From NCBI RefSeq assembly GCF_041381155.1, contig NC_091134.1, positions 56,245,944-56,309,943 of the forward strand: a stretch of DNA of 64,000 nucleotides, given 5' to 3'. This stretch comes from Argopecten irradians. Lineage: Eukaryota; Mollusca; Bivalvia; Pectinida; Pectinidae. A program made the translations under genes and the position numbers. Positions within the stretch are counted from its first letter, which is position 1; each line of letters opens with the position of its first letter. A model generated the notes under the pieces. That model did no database searches and was not told where the DNA came from. It saw only the letters and a list, made by a program, of their open reading frames with translations. Of the stretch, positions 43,801 to 55,063 are shown in pieces.

Positions 43801-45623
43801 GTCTGTGTACGAAAAAAATAATTTAAAGTATGGAAATTCTAAAACGTCCTCCCGGCTCACTATGTCCGTGGTTACATTTCCACGCAGCCTCGCTTTCAAT
43901 ACTTTCAAATTTTCTTTACTTTAATGGTCAGAACTGGGAAACTAAGCAGAACTTGACCGTCGTATTAATATGTGAGAACTTTTGGAAGGCCAATGAACGA
44001 ATTTATACTGGTTTTCTTTGCCCGACTATTCACTTTAACAAATATGGCTTCATATGTCAACAATAGTTAATTAGAAAATAATCTTAAAATGTTGAAAACT
44101 AATATTCCTTGTCGTGTTAGCAAGTCTGTTGTTCATTATAACCTCGCTTTCGACCAGCTTTCGTTTTGTGTCCCAAAAATAGAATATGACAGTCTATTTT
44201 TACCATTTGTGGGGTAGGTATTCCCCACGTTTTCCGGTCGTTTTAGATAACCAATCCTTGTAATAAAATATTCAATAAACATCTGAAAACCATATCTAAG
44301 CATACAGAACAACTTGTCTAAGGTTCATGTCCCTTTAAGGAATTTGAAAAATAGATACTATGAAGGTTGTAAGTTTTTTTTAATTTTCTCGAACACGACA
44401 ATATCTGTCTCCGTTGCGTACTTTCACCATCAGAATTAACCAATGATATCAGTCTCTGTGGTGTTCTTTCAATACTAACATTAACCAATGATATCAGTCT
44501 CTGTTGAATGCTTTCAATATCAGCATTAACTGGTAATATCAATCTCTGTTGTATACTTTCAATATCAGCATTAACTGGTAATATCAGTCTCTGTTGTGTA
44601 CTTTCAATATCAGTATTTACTGGTAATATCAGTCTCTGTTGTATATTTTCAATATCACCATTAACTGGTAATATCAATCTCTGTTGTATACTTTCAATAT
44701 CAGCATTAACTGGTAATATCAATCTCTGTTGAATGCTTTCAATATCAGCATTAACTGGTAATATCAATCTCTGTTGTATACTTTCAATATCAGCATTAAC
44801 TGGTAATATCAGTCTCTGTTGTGTACTTTCAATATCAGTATTTACTGGTAATATCAGTCTCTGTTGTATATTTTCAATATCACCATTAACTGGTAATATC
44901 AATCTCTGTTGTATACTTTCAATATCAGCATTAACTGGTAATATCAATCTCTGTTGTATACTTTCAATATCAGCATTAACTGGTAATATCAATCTCTGTT
45001 GTATACTTTCAATATCAGCATTAACTGGTAATATCAGTCTCTGTTGTATACTTTCAATATCAGCATTAACCGGTAATATCAGTCTCTGTTGTGAACTTTC
45101 AATATCAGTATTAACCGGTAATACCAGTATCTGTTGTGTACTTTCAATATTAACATTAATCGATAATATCAGTCTCCGTTAAAATGACATTTTAACATTT
45201 AACAAAATTATTAGAAATAAGTTTCATCTTTATGAGGAACATGTTTGCACTGAACTAAAATATTATGATATAATAGTGATAGTTTATTTCATTCCTATAT
45301 GATTCAAAGGAAGTTTATGGCGTAATTATATCGCGTGAGGTAAAATTACAAACATTTACCATTAATGTTTCATGTTTTGGATACTGTTCTGTGTGGTTGA
45401 TATTAATAGTTTTTGGATTTTTTTTTCAGGTGATATACTCAATGAAAATTTTAGGCTGCAGGAAGAAAAAACCTGTGTAATATGTATGACCAAGGCTGTC
45501 AATATGGTGCTCTTGCCGTGTGGTCATCTTCTGTGTTCTGATTGTGCACTCAACCCAGCAGTTGCACGATGTCCTTGTTGTCGAAGAGAAATAAAAGAAA
45601 GAAAACCTATATATTTTAGTTAG
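29882..45623 (+). CDS. IAP gene 1: BIR1-BIR2-UBA-UBA-RING E3 ligase
   Basis: Exons: 29882-31866, 33333-33415, 34876-35554, 35833-36002, 37066-37444, 38489-38593, 39770-39892, 40183-40296, 40864-41076, 41778-41876, 42233-42322, 45430-45623. All borders fit GT/AG except the donor at 35,554, and all phases agree. Domains: a long polar, probably disordered N-terminal part; BIR1; a Gln/Thr-rich linker; BIR2; a Ser/Thr/Gln linker; a UBA-like domain; a second UBA-like helix pair; and a C-terminal RING. In cIAP/XIAP proteins BIR domains bind caspases and TRAFs, UBA binds ubiquitin chains and RING transfers ubiquitin. The exon at 34,876 is frameshifted here, so the annotated product is interrupted or the sequence is wrong. 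The start codon is unknown: the first exon has an acceptor, so upstream exons must exist. Orthology to a named BIRC gene cannot be decided. Confidence 0.8.
32307..32447. repeat. Microsatellite (CTGT/CCGT)n
   Basis: CTGTCTGTGTGTCTG units followed by CCGT repeats, intronic. All six frames look open here, so several false ORFs arise. The inverse copy is at about 62,795-62,925. Confidence 0.85.
32447..33000. repeat. Degenerate tandem repeat of about 100-180 bp
   Basis: The motif TTTCAATGAAACTTTGCAG recurs at about 32,449, 32,553 and 32,682, more weakly at 32,862, each followed by ACCATGT, GCAGGTTT and a GGTTACTATACAC-like segment. This is an old, diverged array, repeated inverted at about 62,270-62,810. 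Confidence 0.7.
33333..33415 (+). CDS. IAP gene 1 exon completing BIR1
   Basis: Completes a split Arg codon after the last BIR1 zinc ligand Cys, giving C-R-F, as expected at the end of a BIR fold, then [10 protein letters not shown]... Phase 2 start, phase 1 end; acceptor attgcag, donor gtaaaa. The minus-strand twin is 61,824-61,906. Confidence 0.85.
34495..34626. mobile_element. Compact MITE, about 130 bp
   Basis: Starts TATAGTCAGTTACTGGCCTC and ends with its near inverse; the centre reads GGCTCGGGCTACGCCCTCG. The twin copy is at about 60,611-60,740 and a broken copy is at 4,634-5,194. Confidence 0.8.
34876..35554 (+). CDS. IAP gene 1 exon: Gln/Thr-rich linker and start of BIR2, frameshifted
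   Basis: Acceptor gtttatag. The same exon in gene 2 (59,709-60,365) is 657 bases with an intact frame; this one is 679 and has many extra bases: an A run of 8 instead of 7 near 34,970, CGCCCTGG for CGCCTGG near 35,283, then a cluster of insertions from 35,390 to 35,550. The donor GTTTGA of the twin is TTTTTTGA here. As written, the frame is lost before the BIR2 start (GTFNGFP in the twin). It is either sequencing/assembly error or true decay; the very good match of neighbouring introns favours error. Confidence 0.7.
35833..36002 (+). CDS. IAP gene 1 exon: zinc-binding half of BIR2
   Basis: Encodes [35 protein letters not shown]-x2-C-x16-H-x6-C, a complete BIR zinc site with the conserved GD.P..EH..WFP.C. 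Phase 1 start, phase 0 end; acceptor tttaag, donor gtcagt. Thirty-two bases further on the sequence meets the N run. Twin: 59,284-59,453. Confidence 0.9.
36035..36048. other. Assembly gap, 14 N
   Basis: A run of 14 N in the intron after the BIR2 exon. The inverted-repeat match stops exactly at its left border. Confidence 1.
36100..37065. other. Intron of IAP gene 1, right of the gap
   Basis: AT-rich, with a (TA) run near 36,118. No exon recognised. It has no counterpart in gene 2, whose intron after BIR2 continues differently. Confidence 0.5.
37066..37444 (+). CDS. IAP gene 1 exon: Ser/Thr/Gln linker
   Basis: Phase 0 start (acceptor tatttcag), phase 1 end (donor gtaatc). 126 residues rich in Ser, Asn, Gln and Thr, ending CQQSASGG...QPYKT, with no domain. 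It probably forms a flexible link between BIR2 and UBA. The first exon of the gene-1-specific tail. Confidence 0.8.
38142..38251. mobile_element. Intronic foldback MITE
   Basis: CCATATCAGTCAACAGT and ACTGTTGACTGATATGG are perfect 17-base inverted ends; the interior has a further GGGCCAACCC / GGGTTGGCCC pair. Confidence 0.75.
38489..38593 (+). CDS. IAP gene 1 exon: first half of UBA-like domain
   Basis: Encodes [20 protein letters not shown]...LLQRNH, the first two helices of a UBA-type fold with the typical hydrophobic-Gly-Phe loop (QIGF). Phase 1 at both ends; acceptor gttttag, donor gtaaat. Confidence 0.8.
39770..39892 (+). CDS. IAP gene 1 exon: second half of UBA-like domain
   Basis: Begins [14 protein letters not shown], the third UBA helix, then a polar linker. 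Phase 1 at both ends. UBA domains in cIAPs bind polyubiquitin; this exon pair is the best match for that role. Confidence 0.8.
40183..40296 (+). CDS. IAP gene 1 exon: linker
   Basis: Acceptor catttcattag, donor gtaaat, phase 1 at both ends. Encodes [20 protein letters not shown]... and a Ser-rich end. No domain recognised. Confidence 0.75.
40463..40650. repeat. Dispersed repeat copy (partner near 7.6 kb)
   Basis: Intronic copy of the family also at 7,618-7,800; shares GATGAGGTTACAACA, TTCATTTCGCT and AGGGCGACGGCGGGAA in the same order. Confidence 0.65.
40864..41076 (+). CDS. IAP gene 1 exon: linker rich in Pro, Ser and Thr
   Basis: 213 bases, phase 1 at both ends (acceptor ttttatag, donor gtgagt). 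Encodes [21 protein letters not shown] and then [17 protein letters not shown] sequence. Gene 2 has a comparable linker with SVQTHNDRQ, but the two are only loosely alike. Confidence 0.75.
41778..41876 (+). CDS. IAP gene 1 exon: second UBA-like motif
   Basis: Encodes [20 protein letters not shown] followed by LQILQK. The MGYDD loop and following amphipathic helix are shared with gene 2 ([20 protein letters not shown]), so this exon is the conserved UBA-like core of both tails. Phase 1 at both ends. Confidence 0.8.
42233..42322 (+). CDS. IAP gene 1 exon: acidic helix
   Basis: Encodes [20 protein letters not shown] and SQVDAHRAY; predicted helical and acidic. Phase 1 at both ends (acceptor tatttag, donor gtaata). 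Links the UBA-like part to RING. Confidence 0.8.
43399..44334. mobile_element. piggyBac-like non-autonomous transposon with TTAA duplication
   Basis: TTAA at 43,395-43,398 and 44,335-44,338 flank perfect 12-base inverted ends AGGGACATGAAC ... GTTCATGTCCCT. A TTAA target duplication is the mark of piggyBac-type transposition. About 936 bases, no transposase frame (the 78-codon ORF inside shows no domain). Lies in the last intron of gene 1. Confidence 0.75.
44395..45180. repeat. 45-bp minisatellite with 225-bp higher-order unit
   Basis: About 17 copies of a unit containing CAGCATTAACTGGTAATATC and CTCTGTTGTATACTTTCAAT. A block of five units (225 bases; 44,508-44,732 and 44,733-44,957) is repeated almost exactly. 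Because 45 is divisible by 3, both strands stay open and mimic proteins of up to 224 residues. Lies in the last intron of gene 1. Confidence 0.9.
45430..45623 (+). CDS. IAP gene 1 last exon: C-terminal RING finger
   Basis: Acceptor ttttttcag, stop TAG at 45,621-45,623. Encodes a short lead helix ([11 protein letters not shown]) and then CVIC...[11 protein letters not shown]...CPCC. All eight ligands are present with spacing C-x2-C-x11-C-x-H-x2-C-x2-C-x8-C-x2-C. The end, KPIYFS, resembles the cIAP C-terminus in which an aromatic residue supports RING dimerisation. Compared with gene 2 the spacing after the His is altered (x2/x8 against x3/x6). Confidence 0.85.
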
Positions 45624-48600
45624 AAAGTTTTTATTAATATTAGTTTTAGATGTATATTGGGTTATTGTAGATGTATAGATATGTTTTATAAAAGTTTTCA
45701 ACTATTAATGTATACTTTAACATATCGAGGAATACTCTATCGTGAAGGAATGGGTCATAGAAGATTAATTTGTGAATTTAATTTGCCTTAACATGTAGAA
45801 AATGCGTTGAAATGTTCTTAGCCATTACTAAAATCACGTTATTGAAATCTGTCTGCATCCTAGGTGTACCACATGTGTATAGAACTGATTTGGTGGTGTT
45901 TTGACAGCTCTTTTATAATTCAAAGGCTGCAATTGACTGTCATAGTCAGTTTGTACATACTTCTTGGTTGACAAAGCACGACATTATCAGTGGACAGTTA
46001 TGATACAAACTGAAGTACTCAGACAGTACTGTATTACTATAAAGGCTGTATTTACCCACGATATGTGGGTTATGTACGATAGATGTCCGATATAATGTTG
46101 GTTCGTATTCAGGTTACTAGTATTCTGTGTTGTTAGTGATGAATTATTTTCTGTCTTCATTTGCTCGTTGTTTTCTCTTTTAAACTACAAACCTGTAGAA
46201 CCCCGACTTATGTCTCGCCTGGTTTTTGAGCGTCACCAAGAATAGGTGAAAAATGTATTCAATTTGCATGATTTTCATGGAGAATGATATTTTAAAACTA
46301 GGAATTCACTATGAATTACAGATACGTGTGTGTATTATGTCAGTGATGGTAATAACTCAAACCTAAATAAGATGCAGACTGAATAGGGTGACTTGTACAC
46401 GACACGAAATTACGCCTTAAAGACCAAGATTTCCATAATGTGATCAATACATTTTCAAAATGATTTTTTTAAACAGGCTTCGATTAAATTGTAAAAACCA
46501 CGGCGTGATGAGGGATATGTATTTGTAGAAATAACATCTTTAATCGTTCATGATCAATTTATGCACATTCATACTGATTACGCTCATTTGTCGGTCTGAC
46601 ATCTAACTTCCGGTTTACATCCACCAATAGATATTGTAATCACAGATAATGTCACATGCATGGTAAGGCAGAGGTTACAAAAATACTAAAACCAATGTTT
46701 ATTTCCCCGTTCAGTTTTTACATACATTATTGCATGCAAAGGTACAAATACCTGTATGTTGTTATTTCGAACATGATCATTGTTAAATGAATATCGGCAG
46801 TGCTGTAGGCTCAGTGCAGTTTAGCAATGAAAAATTGGGTGTAAACTACAACAAACATATAAAACAAAATAGCAAATTAAACTAGATTTATATCATTTCC
46901 ATACTGATTATTAAATACTGTAAGTGAGTGTTTATATGTCAGTTTATGTACACATTTTGTGTCATATTTGTTTACTTCTTTATTTGTTTGTATTTGTATA
47001 CTATTTTATTTTGTTATACGGAATTTTCATATTTAATAAAATATATCGATGAATGTTTTATAATATATATCTATGAAAATGGCAGTTAATTAATTGTAAA
47101 TGATTTCTCTGTGTTTTAGCTCAACAGAAGGTGGACTATCAATATGTCTTTCATAATTTGATCGTTCCATCAGTACATTAACAACTACCGCTATCTAAAA
47201 AATACATTTAAGATCTAAAATGATATTTTCAGACTCCTTACTCCTGAGCTATGCATTTGAATATAGATACATTTTATATCTGGAAAAAAACATTGCAGAT
47301 ATGCAGCTATCATACATAATGGCAATAGTTATTTCGAGATAAATAAATATTATTGATGGCAGAGGAATATCAGATTTTGATTACTAAGCAAATACAATAC
47401 CAAAGGAAACATTTTCAAATTTCATAAAATGCCCTAATTGCTTATCAGAGTTTGACATCAAACAGAAAATAAGGTTACTGGCAACTGCAGGCCAACTGTC
47501 TTGTATTTTGGTGATTGAAGCACGTTGCAGCTGTTTTACGGGTAAAACATGAAGGATCTCTCATCGATGTTTTTGTAGACTCCCCTCGGTCATTTATATC
47601 CATATTCTGTTTAATGACAGATAATTAAACAATGTGATTGACGGGCGCTTTGGGTTTTGACATGTTTTTCAAAAGAAACTGAAAGTATATGTATAAAATA
47701 TCCTAATTATGTACATATTTTTGTGCGAATTTGATTTGGTCCAAAGTTTTATTTTTTGTAGGACCATTTTAGATTTGTTAGGGCTTTTAAAGCCATGACT
47801 TTCATTTTTTAAATGTTAAATGTTAAGATAGAAGAAGGTAAAAAGAAAAGCAGAGAAAAAACAATCCATTTCATTAGACTTATTATATAGATAATTCAAT
47901 GGTGGATGTGCAAGTATCAGTATATTGCAGGTGTTACCAATGCATTTCGCTCGATATTCTGTTGAGCCAATGGCAAACTGAGGTTCGGCAGCCAGATGAA
48001 CAGAAACAACTATGTAGCAATTGTATTCATCTATATTTCACTATAGCCAATTGAATTTCTGTACCAGATTTTACCTGATATATATATATAAAAGGTTAAT
48101 GATCCCATACAATACATTATGATCAGTCAGAGTTATTTCCTTTTATTGCAATTTGTAAGTACCATTTTTTTCTGGATGAATGCAGTGGTAACCCAATGGA
48201 CTTCGTGACCGATAATTAGATAATACATCAATATGGTCACTATTGTCTGTCACGTAATATGTGAACATACTACTGTAGACTATTGTTTGTACGTATGTGC
48301 ATATTTCTGTAACATACACATGCACTGTTTATTTGGTTAAATAAACCACAGAATAACTTTTATTTCATTGTATCAATGTCATTTGCAATAATGAATAATA
48401 CATATACATTTCACTTTTTGTTATGGCATTAAATGCTAACGTTTACTGCTGTGAATATATTTTATTGTTTCAGCCTTTTTTACAATTATATTTACTTTTA
48501 TACACTTTATATTTCAAAAATGCTTTCCCGCGTATTTGTGATCATTGTTTTGTTTATGTTTTTGTTTTGTTAATACTTTGTATGCTATTTTTATCTTATG

Positions 48601-51600
48601 ACTTTGTGGTAAGACTAAATTCATCAGGTTTTGAATGATTTGTCAATACAATCTGTCATATGAATTTGCTGGTAAACAAAAATTAATATACAGAAAATAA
48701 AATTGACACAGTGTATATTGATATGACAGTTATATTATTTCATTGATGATGAATCTATTGTTATGAATATTTAACTTTTTATTCGGGTATGTGCCGGAGA
48801 TATATTCATACTAATTATAAGTTCTAACCACTCGAGAGTCGTTGACATCTGAGATTGAGATTCATTATAAATCAAAAGTTAACAAAAAGTTATTCTTGTT
48901 AGGTAACATAATTGGCAAGAAGTCACCATCACGTTATCAATTAAGGGCGTGACGCAATTACCCACATTGGAACAGGATGATAAAATCTCTTCGCATAGAA
49001 GTACGTGAGATCCGTACTGCACACCATCCATAATGTAAAACCTGAGAGTTCATGGATGTTTTTTATGCAATCATGCGTGCGATGTCATTGCTGTTACGGT
49101 ATATCTCCGGGTTAATCATACAAATACTCCAGCTCCACAGACTGTTACTATTCATTGTGTCTGAAATACAGTAAGTACATGTAGATACGCTGCATTATAA
49201 CTAAAATCACACATCTACATTTATTAGTTTCTTTCCTGATTGTCTCACCTTCATATTTATAGTCTTATTTTCTCCTTGAAACACCTTGTAGGTAAGTAAC
49301 GTGAATATACTTCGTGTTTCCTTACACACGTGGTATTAACGCAAAGTACGTTAGGAAATGCATACAATGAAACATTGTAATCAACGAATTGTTCTCAAGA
49401 ACAAACCAGGAATGCCACCATCCTCCGTTAATGCTGTACTTACATGTAACTATTGTCATAATAACAACCGTTCATTGTTACAAAATAAAAAGTGCTTAAA
49501 CGTATATGTATTGTTATTCCAACTTATTGGGCATTTTATTCAAATATTTATGCACAAAGTATACAAGAGATATGTTCACCACAATATGATTGTTATTTGA
49601 TGCTTTGATGATATGCTGGCGTATACAAGGGAGGTAACTACAAAAATTATGAAATATCACAGAAGAAATGATCGACTTAAGAAAACAAACAAGTATAATC
49701 TAAGCATAAATTAAAAGAAAACTAAACGAAAGATTAAACCACAAAGGAGCATGATAAAAGGAACGAACATGTTTTTACTAATAGCAACTTTTGGCTATTG
49801 TTTCAGAAATTAACAAATTAATTAAATTACTGAACAAGAGATTTACAACCTTCAACATTACAAGATGAAAGAAACTTTAAAACTAACTGACACTTTGAAG
49901 AAATATACATGAAGAGAACATCTTATCATACAAGTCTTTACAAAACATCTCAGCTCACCCGCAAACACCACTGTACTGAATTAAAAGGTATGAAAGCACC
50001 AAATACTTTAAAAAAATGTTTTGGTGAAATATGATAGGCATATATCGATATTAATATGATATAACAAATATCAAAGATATAAAAGACTGTAACCAGCGCT
50101 AGTGGAACCAGTGCTTCAAAGTGAAGGAATTGATTAAAAATTGCAGCGATTTGACGCACCAACACTGCATATGCGATGCAAACATTTAGATATGTTTATC
50201 ATTTGTCAAAGCATTTGCATTTTTGAGTGCGTCTCTTATTTCACTTTCGAATAGGCATATATAGCTATCTGAAATGAAAAACTCCGTTTATGGAGTAAAA
50301 ATATGATATGTATATTATGCGTAAGTTATTGTATACAATAACCCAATGAAACCCACAGAAACTGTTTCTACGAAAGACTTTCCCTATTCTAATATAGAAT
50401 GAAGCCAGAATCCTCAACGGAAAATGATCCAAAATTACGTGCAAATGAAATAAGATTTTAACAGAAACACAGATATTATCCAGGATAAACTTGAAAGAAA
50501 CTTGAATGAAAGAAGTTATCATCCTCTTATTTCAACACAAAAAGGTACCTATCTTATTCTAAGAGACGGTACAACAAAAATCGACTCACCATGAAACAGT
50601 ACAGTTGCGCCCAATAACCCTATTTTTCAGTGTTTGGTATATGTTAGTATCCATTTTGAAAGCCGTCGACTTGAATTCCACCCCTAACTTCATATGCATT
50701 CGTTCCGATTTGTGAAAGATAATGTATGTAAGGTACACACAATGAAAGTTGACTTGTGAACGAGAATCAGTAGCGGTGGAGACTCATTTTTTAAAATCAC
50801 AAAACCAACACAAATGAGTCCTTATTCCACAGAATCAAAATTGAATCCATCAGTTATGAGTAGTTTCGTACATTCCACCCTGATATCTTCACTTAGGCGA
50901 AGTTTACATGCTCCCCATTCATCGACGAGGCAGACTATCACAATATACATGTCAAGTCAGAGTAGGGAACCATCAATTACAAAAGTGGAGACATCGATGT
51001 AGTCAGTTAAGTTATGCCTCCATGCATTTCATCACCAACAATCCAATTTGGAGGTGTGGGGGTGCCTACCATATTTCTGTCAATGTAATATGTATGTGAA
51101 TGACAGAATTATATTTATAATTTTAATTTCATCTGATAACTTGAATGTCGGTGTGGTTAATGTACACTGTATATGCTAAGCAAGTATTTTCAGAAAGTTT
51201 CATCATTACATTACGATTAAAAAAAAACATTTTTAATTTCATTTTTATCAATCTATCACTAAAGGATGATCTAGACCCATTGTCTCTCGTGTTTGTCTCA
51301 TTGCATGTGGTTTTGTTTTAGAAATTTAACTTTTTGTCCCATCATTTTGGCTCTTGTTTTGACAATAAGTATATGTATCTATATCAAAAGCAAGTCACGA
51401 GTTATTTTCCGTGATAGGTGGTTGGAATGTTGAATCTCGTTCTAATCTAAAATGACCGGAAAATGATTGCTGCATTGTCGACTTACCTCAAAACGATAGC
51501 GACTTGGTATATTTACCTCTATTCAGTTGTGATTCACATTTTCTCGCTGTTCCTCCACATTCAGCTCTCATTCGCTAAATACAATTTATTTCACCCAGAT

Positions 51601-54600
51601 ATAGAGAAACATTAATCAACTATTTTCATAAGAACGTTAACAAAATAAATACTGTTAAATCGCAGTACATGTGTTGATGAGCTGACCTTTAAATGGATTG
51701 ATACCAAAGAACTATAATGCACTTTTTGTTTACACTGTTGCCAGTGTAGCAGATAGTGAAAGGGTATGACCGTAATATTTTCGGTAACATATATATATAT
51801 GATAATAATGAGTCTGTGTAAATTATATAGACAGCATTACTAATCTTTTCATACCCTGATCAAAGTAAAACGTTATTATTAAACAATGGGAATCACGTGA
51901 GGTAAACGTTAGAAGTTTATATATGCTATACCTTACGTGGATTCTCAACTTTCAGTTAATTAAAGTTACTGTGTTGCTTCCGATGTCCATATAAACATTT
52001 ATAGCGATTCTATTTTTAATAGCTATAATTTGGAAGTTTCGAATTAATTACACCACACTAAACCTGGAACACAAACATAATTTTAGAGATACAATAACAG
52101 AAGGCTGTCACTGCACGTGCCTGGAAATTCATTAGGCCTATTCAAACAGGATGATGATCACAAAGCTCGTCCGTGATAAGATGGAATATAACACAGGAAC
52201 TGGACCAATCACAGTGGATTTTAAGAACCTGCATCTTCATTTGGGGACGAAAAAGTATTTTGTTTTCGACATGAAAAATTAACACGATTCCTGCTAGACA
52301 TATGGATATTATTAAACATGCGGGCATGCTTCTAAACTATAGGTATTCGCAAGTAAATATTGCAATAATGCAATTATAATTTTATATACAGTTTTAGCTT
52401 AAAAGTGTTTATTCATATAGCGATATATTTACATAGAAAACATTTATGGTTGAAAAACAAGATTAAAGCTTATATAAAGTCCTTTCCCAGAAACATCAAG
52501 GCATACTTATCTTCGAATTCGGCACTGTAAACTCCAAACGTAAATAAACTGTACTTACAATGTCTTGAAACGGACATTTCACAGACATGTATTCACTAAT
52601 TGGACTTAAGAGGTAACAAACATTTCAGTATATTTGTTGGAAACATAACAAAGTCAATTCGAACAACATGTTATTAATGATGAGCATCTGTTTACAGAAT
52701 TAAGAAATCACGATGACTTATGTCATCATTTATGGGAAACATTTTCAAGTATATACATTATCTATCTACGAGAACGTATTGATATATTGTGAGTCTTGCA
52801 TTGGGAGGAGGTAAGCAGCTGGGATGTCCTCTTTCAGCCTTTCTATTTAATTACTATAGTCTGTGTACCCAACACTGGTGCCATTTGGTTATTTTATATT
52901 GTACATATGTACTCTAAATTAAACAAGACAAGTGACTTTTCCAAATCGGACGAAAACATTGAAAAAAGTCTTCGTAGGCAAGGCTCTATTCGATTTATGT
53001 AAAATATAGTTATGTTTTACTCATAGAGCACATGACTAATGCAATAAGAATTTGAACTTTAGCTTTTGTCCGGAGCTTAAACGTGCTTTTAGCGATATAT
53101 TTATAATAATTATTCCATATGGATATGTATGAAAATATGTATTAAATATTACATAAAGAAGCAAGTAGCTCTTAGAATCAATAAATTTTACATGTACATC
53201 GAATTATGGATTAGTATCATAATAGGGGATGGTTATATCAAGATGTTTTCATTCGGTTCAGAAGAAAATATGCCACGAAGAAAATATAACACATGCCTAG
53301 AGTTATGTAAATGTTTTGTTTTTATTATAACATAGATCAGAAAGATCTTAAGCAATACAAAGTGTTAAAATAAAATATAAAGCTTATCAGTTATCATTTC
53401 TGACATATCGTTTTTTTGCATGTTACATGTATTGCAATTGTCATTCTGAATATAATCATTGCTACAATACATTGCAATAAAAACAATAACAATACAATTC
53501 AAACTTAATGTCGAGTGTTACATATAGCAACTCATAAATCATACACGACCCAGTATTTACATACAATACCTGATCAGATATCATTAAAATATAAAAAGCA
53601 ATAATTGATAAAGAATGATATATTCTTTATAATAATTTGGCATCAATTATCGAACTTTAAGTTGATAATGCATGTTAAGAGAGTCATGTTTAGATAACAT
53701 GTCGATGACATTACAGCAATATCTCTAATAATAATGAAATGGATTCATCTATAACTTATCTCAAGAAAGATAAAATATCGCATGCTAAGTAGATATCTTT
53801 CCAGAAGTCTTCACATAGAATAAAATTATGGTTACATTAAGTGATTGACAATTACCTGCATCTTCCAGGATCACTGCAAACAGTAAGCGCGTGTACGCAG
53901 GGAATGTACTACATGTACGTTATAATCTGCATTACTTTCGTTTCATAAATAAAACGGGAAGGAAATTGAACTGTAGACAGCATACTATTGTCAAGTATTT
54001 AGAGTAGGCAATAAGGTTTTGAGATATAACCAGGCAAGCGAACCAATCGCACAATGAATATTATTACAAAAGAAAAGTCATAGTTTTATTACTTTGAAAT
54101 ATGGATAGAATGAAATCATGGAAACTGATTACATACATGACATACATTCATTTAAAAAGAAACTAATCATATTGATGTTTCTTTGTCCATATAAAATATG
54201 AGGTTGAACAGAATAATTTTACCGATATATCAATATTTGGATTAAACACATATAATGTGGTTATGACTGAGAAGTGAATGTATTTTGATGCGTATACATA
54301 TCAAAGATTACAGAACGGAAGTTCACCACCAGAATGCACAACGTCGTAAGAACATGGGTCCAATAGTTTGACTTTAGAAGAGAGCAGGGGGATGCATTTT
54401 AACCTGCGATGTTACTTGTTACTTGAAATTCTTATTGAAAACCTCTTCCCGTGTATCTTCAACAAGTGTGAGGCAAATTGTGATAATTATGATTCTCATA
54501 ATACATAATAACGATTATGTTTCAATGTTGTGGATACATAACGAAATCTGATAATCATCAGAGTATTACTACTGTTTTACATAGATTACAAAACAAGTTA

Positions 54601-54866
54601 TATAAGTTATATGTGTAGAAATGTTCAGGTGTTATGAGCAAAATAATTATCAAAATTATCAAACCTCACAATTTTCATTTTATCAGTCAAAGATTATCAG
54701 GAGCAAAACGTTTCAAATATCAACATGATATTGACAACTAATATTGAACTAGCGAAATCAAGAAGATCGGTATATCGGTGAACTGTATTTTAACATCAAA
54801 CTACTTTTATCCCAAAATGTTCATAATGAATAGACATTGATATTAATGTACATGTATGTGAACATT
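45624..54866. other. Intergenic region between the two convergent IAP genes
   Basis: About 9.2 kb, AT-rich, with no supported gene, RNA or clear transposon. It must hold the 3' untranslated regions and poly(A) sites of both genes; AATAAA occurs for example near 47,034 but is too common here to assign. Short ORFs (such as 48,423-48,638) are hydrophobic by-products of T-rich DNA. Confidence 0.5.
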
Positions 54867-55063
54867 TTACGATAAAAACGTCTTCACGGAGCCTTTGATT
54901 ATCTGACGACATATTGGACACTTGACCATGACAGGTGCGCATTCTGCACAGCAGCAGAGATGTCCACAAGGCAGAAATGAAATACAAACATCATTATCCA
55001 GACATATCTTGCATTTCATCTGTTCTTTAAGCTGAGCGTTCTCTTCCTGGATAGATTTGAGCT
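54867..55063 (-). CDS. IAP gene 2 last exon: C-terminal RING finger
   Basis: Acceptor ttttatcag on the minus strand; stop TAA at 54,869-54,867. A helix ([16 protein letters not shown]) leads into CKIC...[12 protein letters not shown]...CPIC, spacing C-x2-C-x11-C-x-H-x3-C-x2-C-x6-C-x2-C, which is the canonical cIAP RING. The C-terminus GSVKTFLS matches the conserved end of cellular IAPs, known to matter for RING dimerisation and E2 use. Confidence 0.92.

Noticed and set aside
44318..44992. 224-codon minus-strand ORF of repeated [15 protein letters not shown]
   Set aside because: It is the 45-bp minisatellite read through; the plus strand is equally open and the array lies in an intron of IAP gene 1.
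48423..48638. 71-codon hydrophobic ORF
   Set aside because: T-rich DNA gives such frames by chance; no splice or promoter support.
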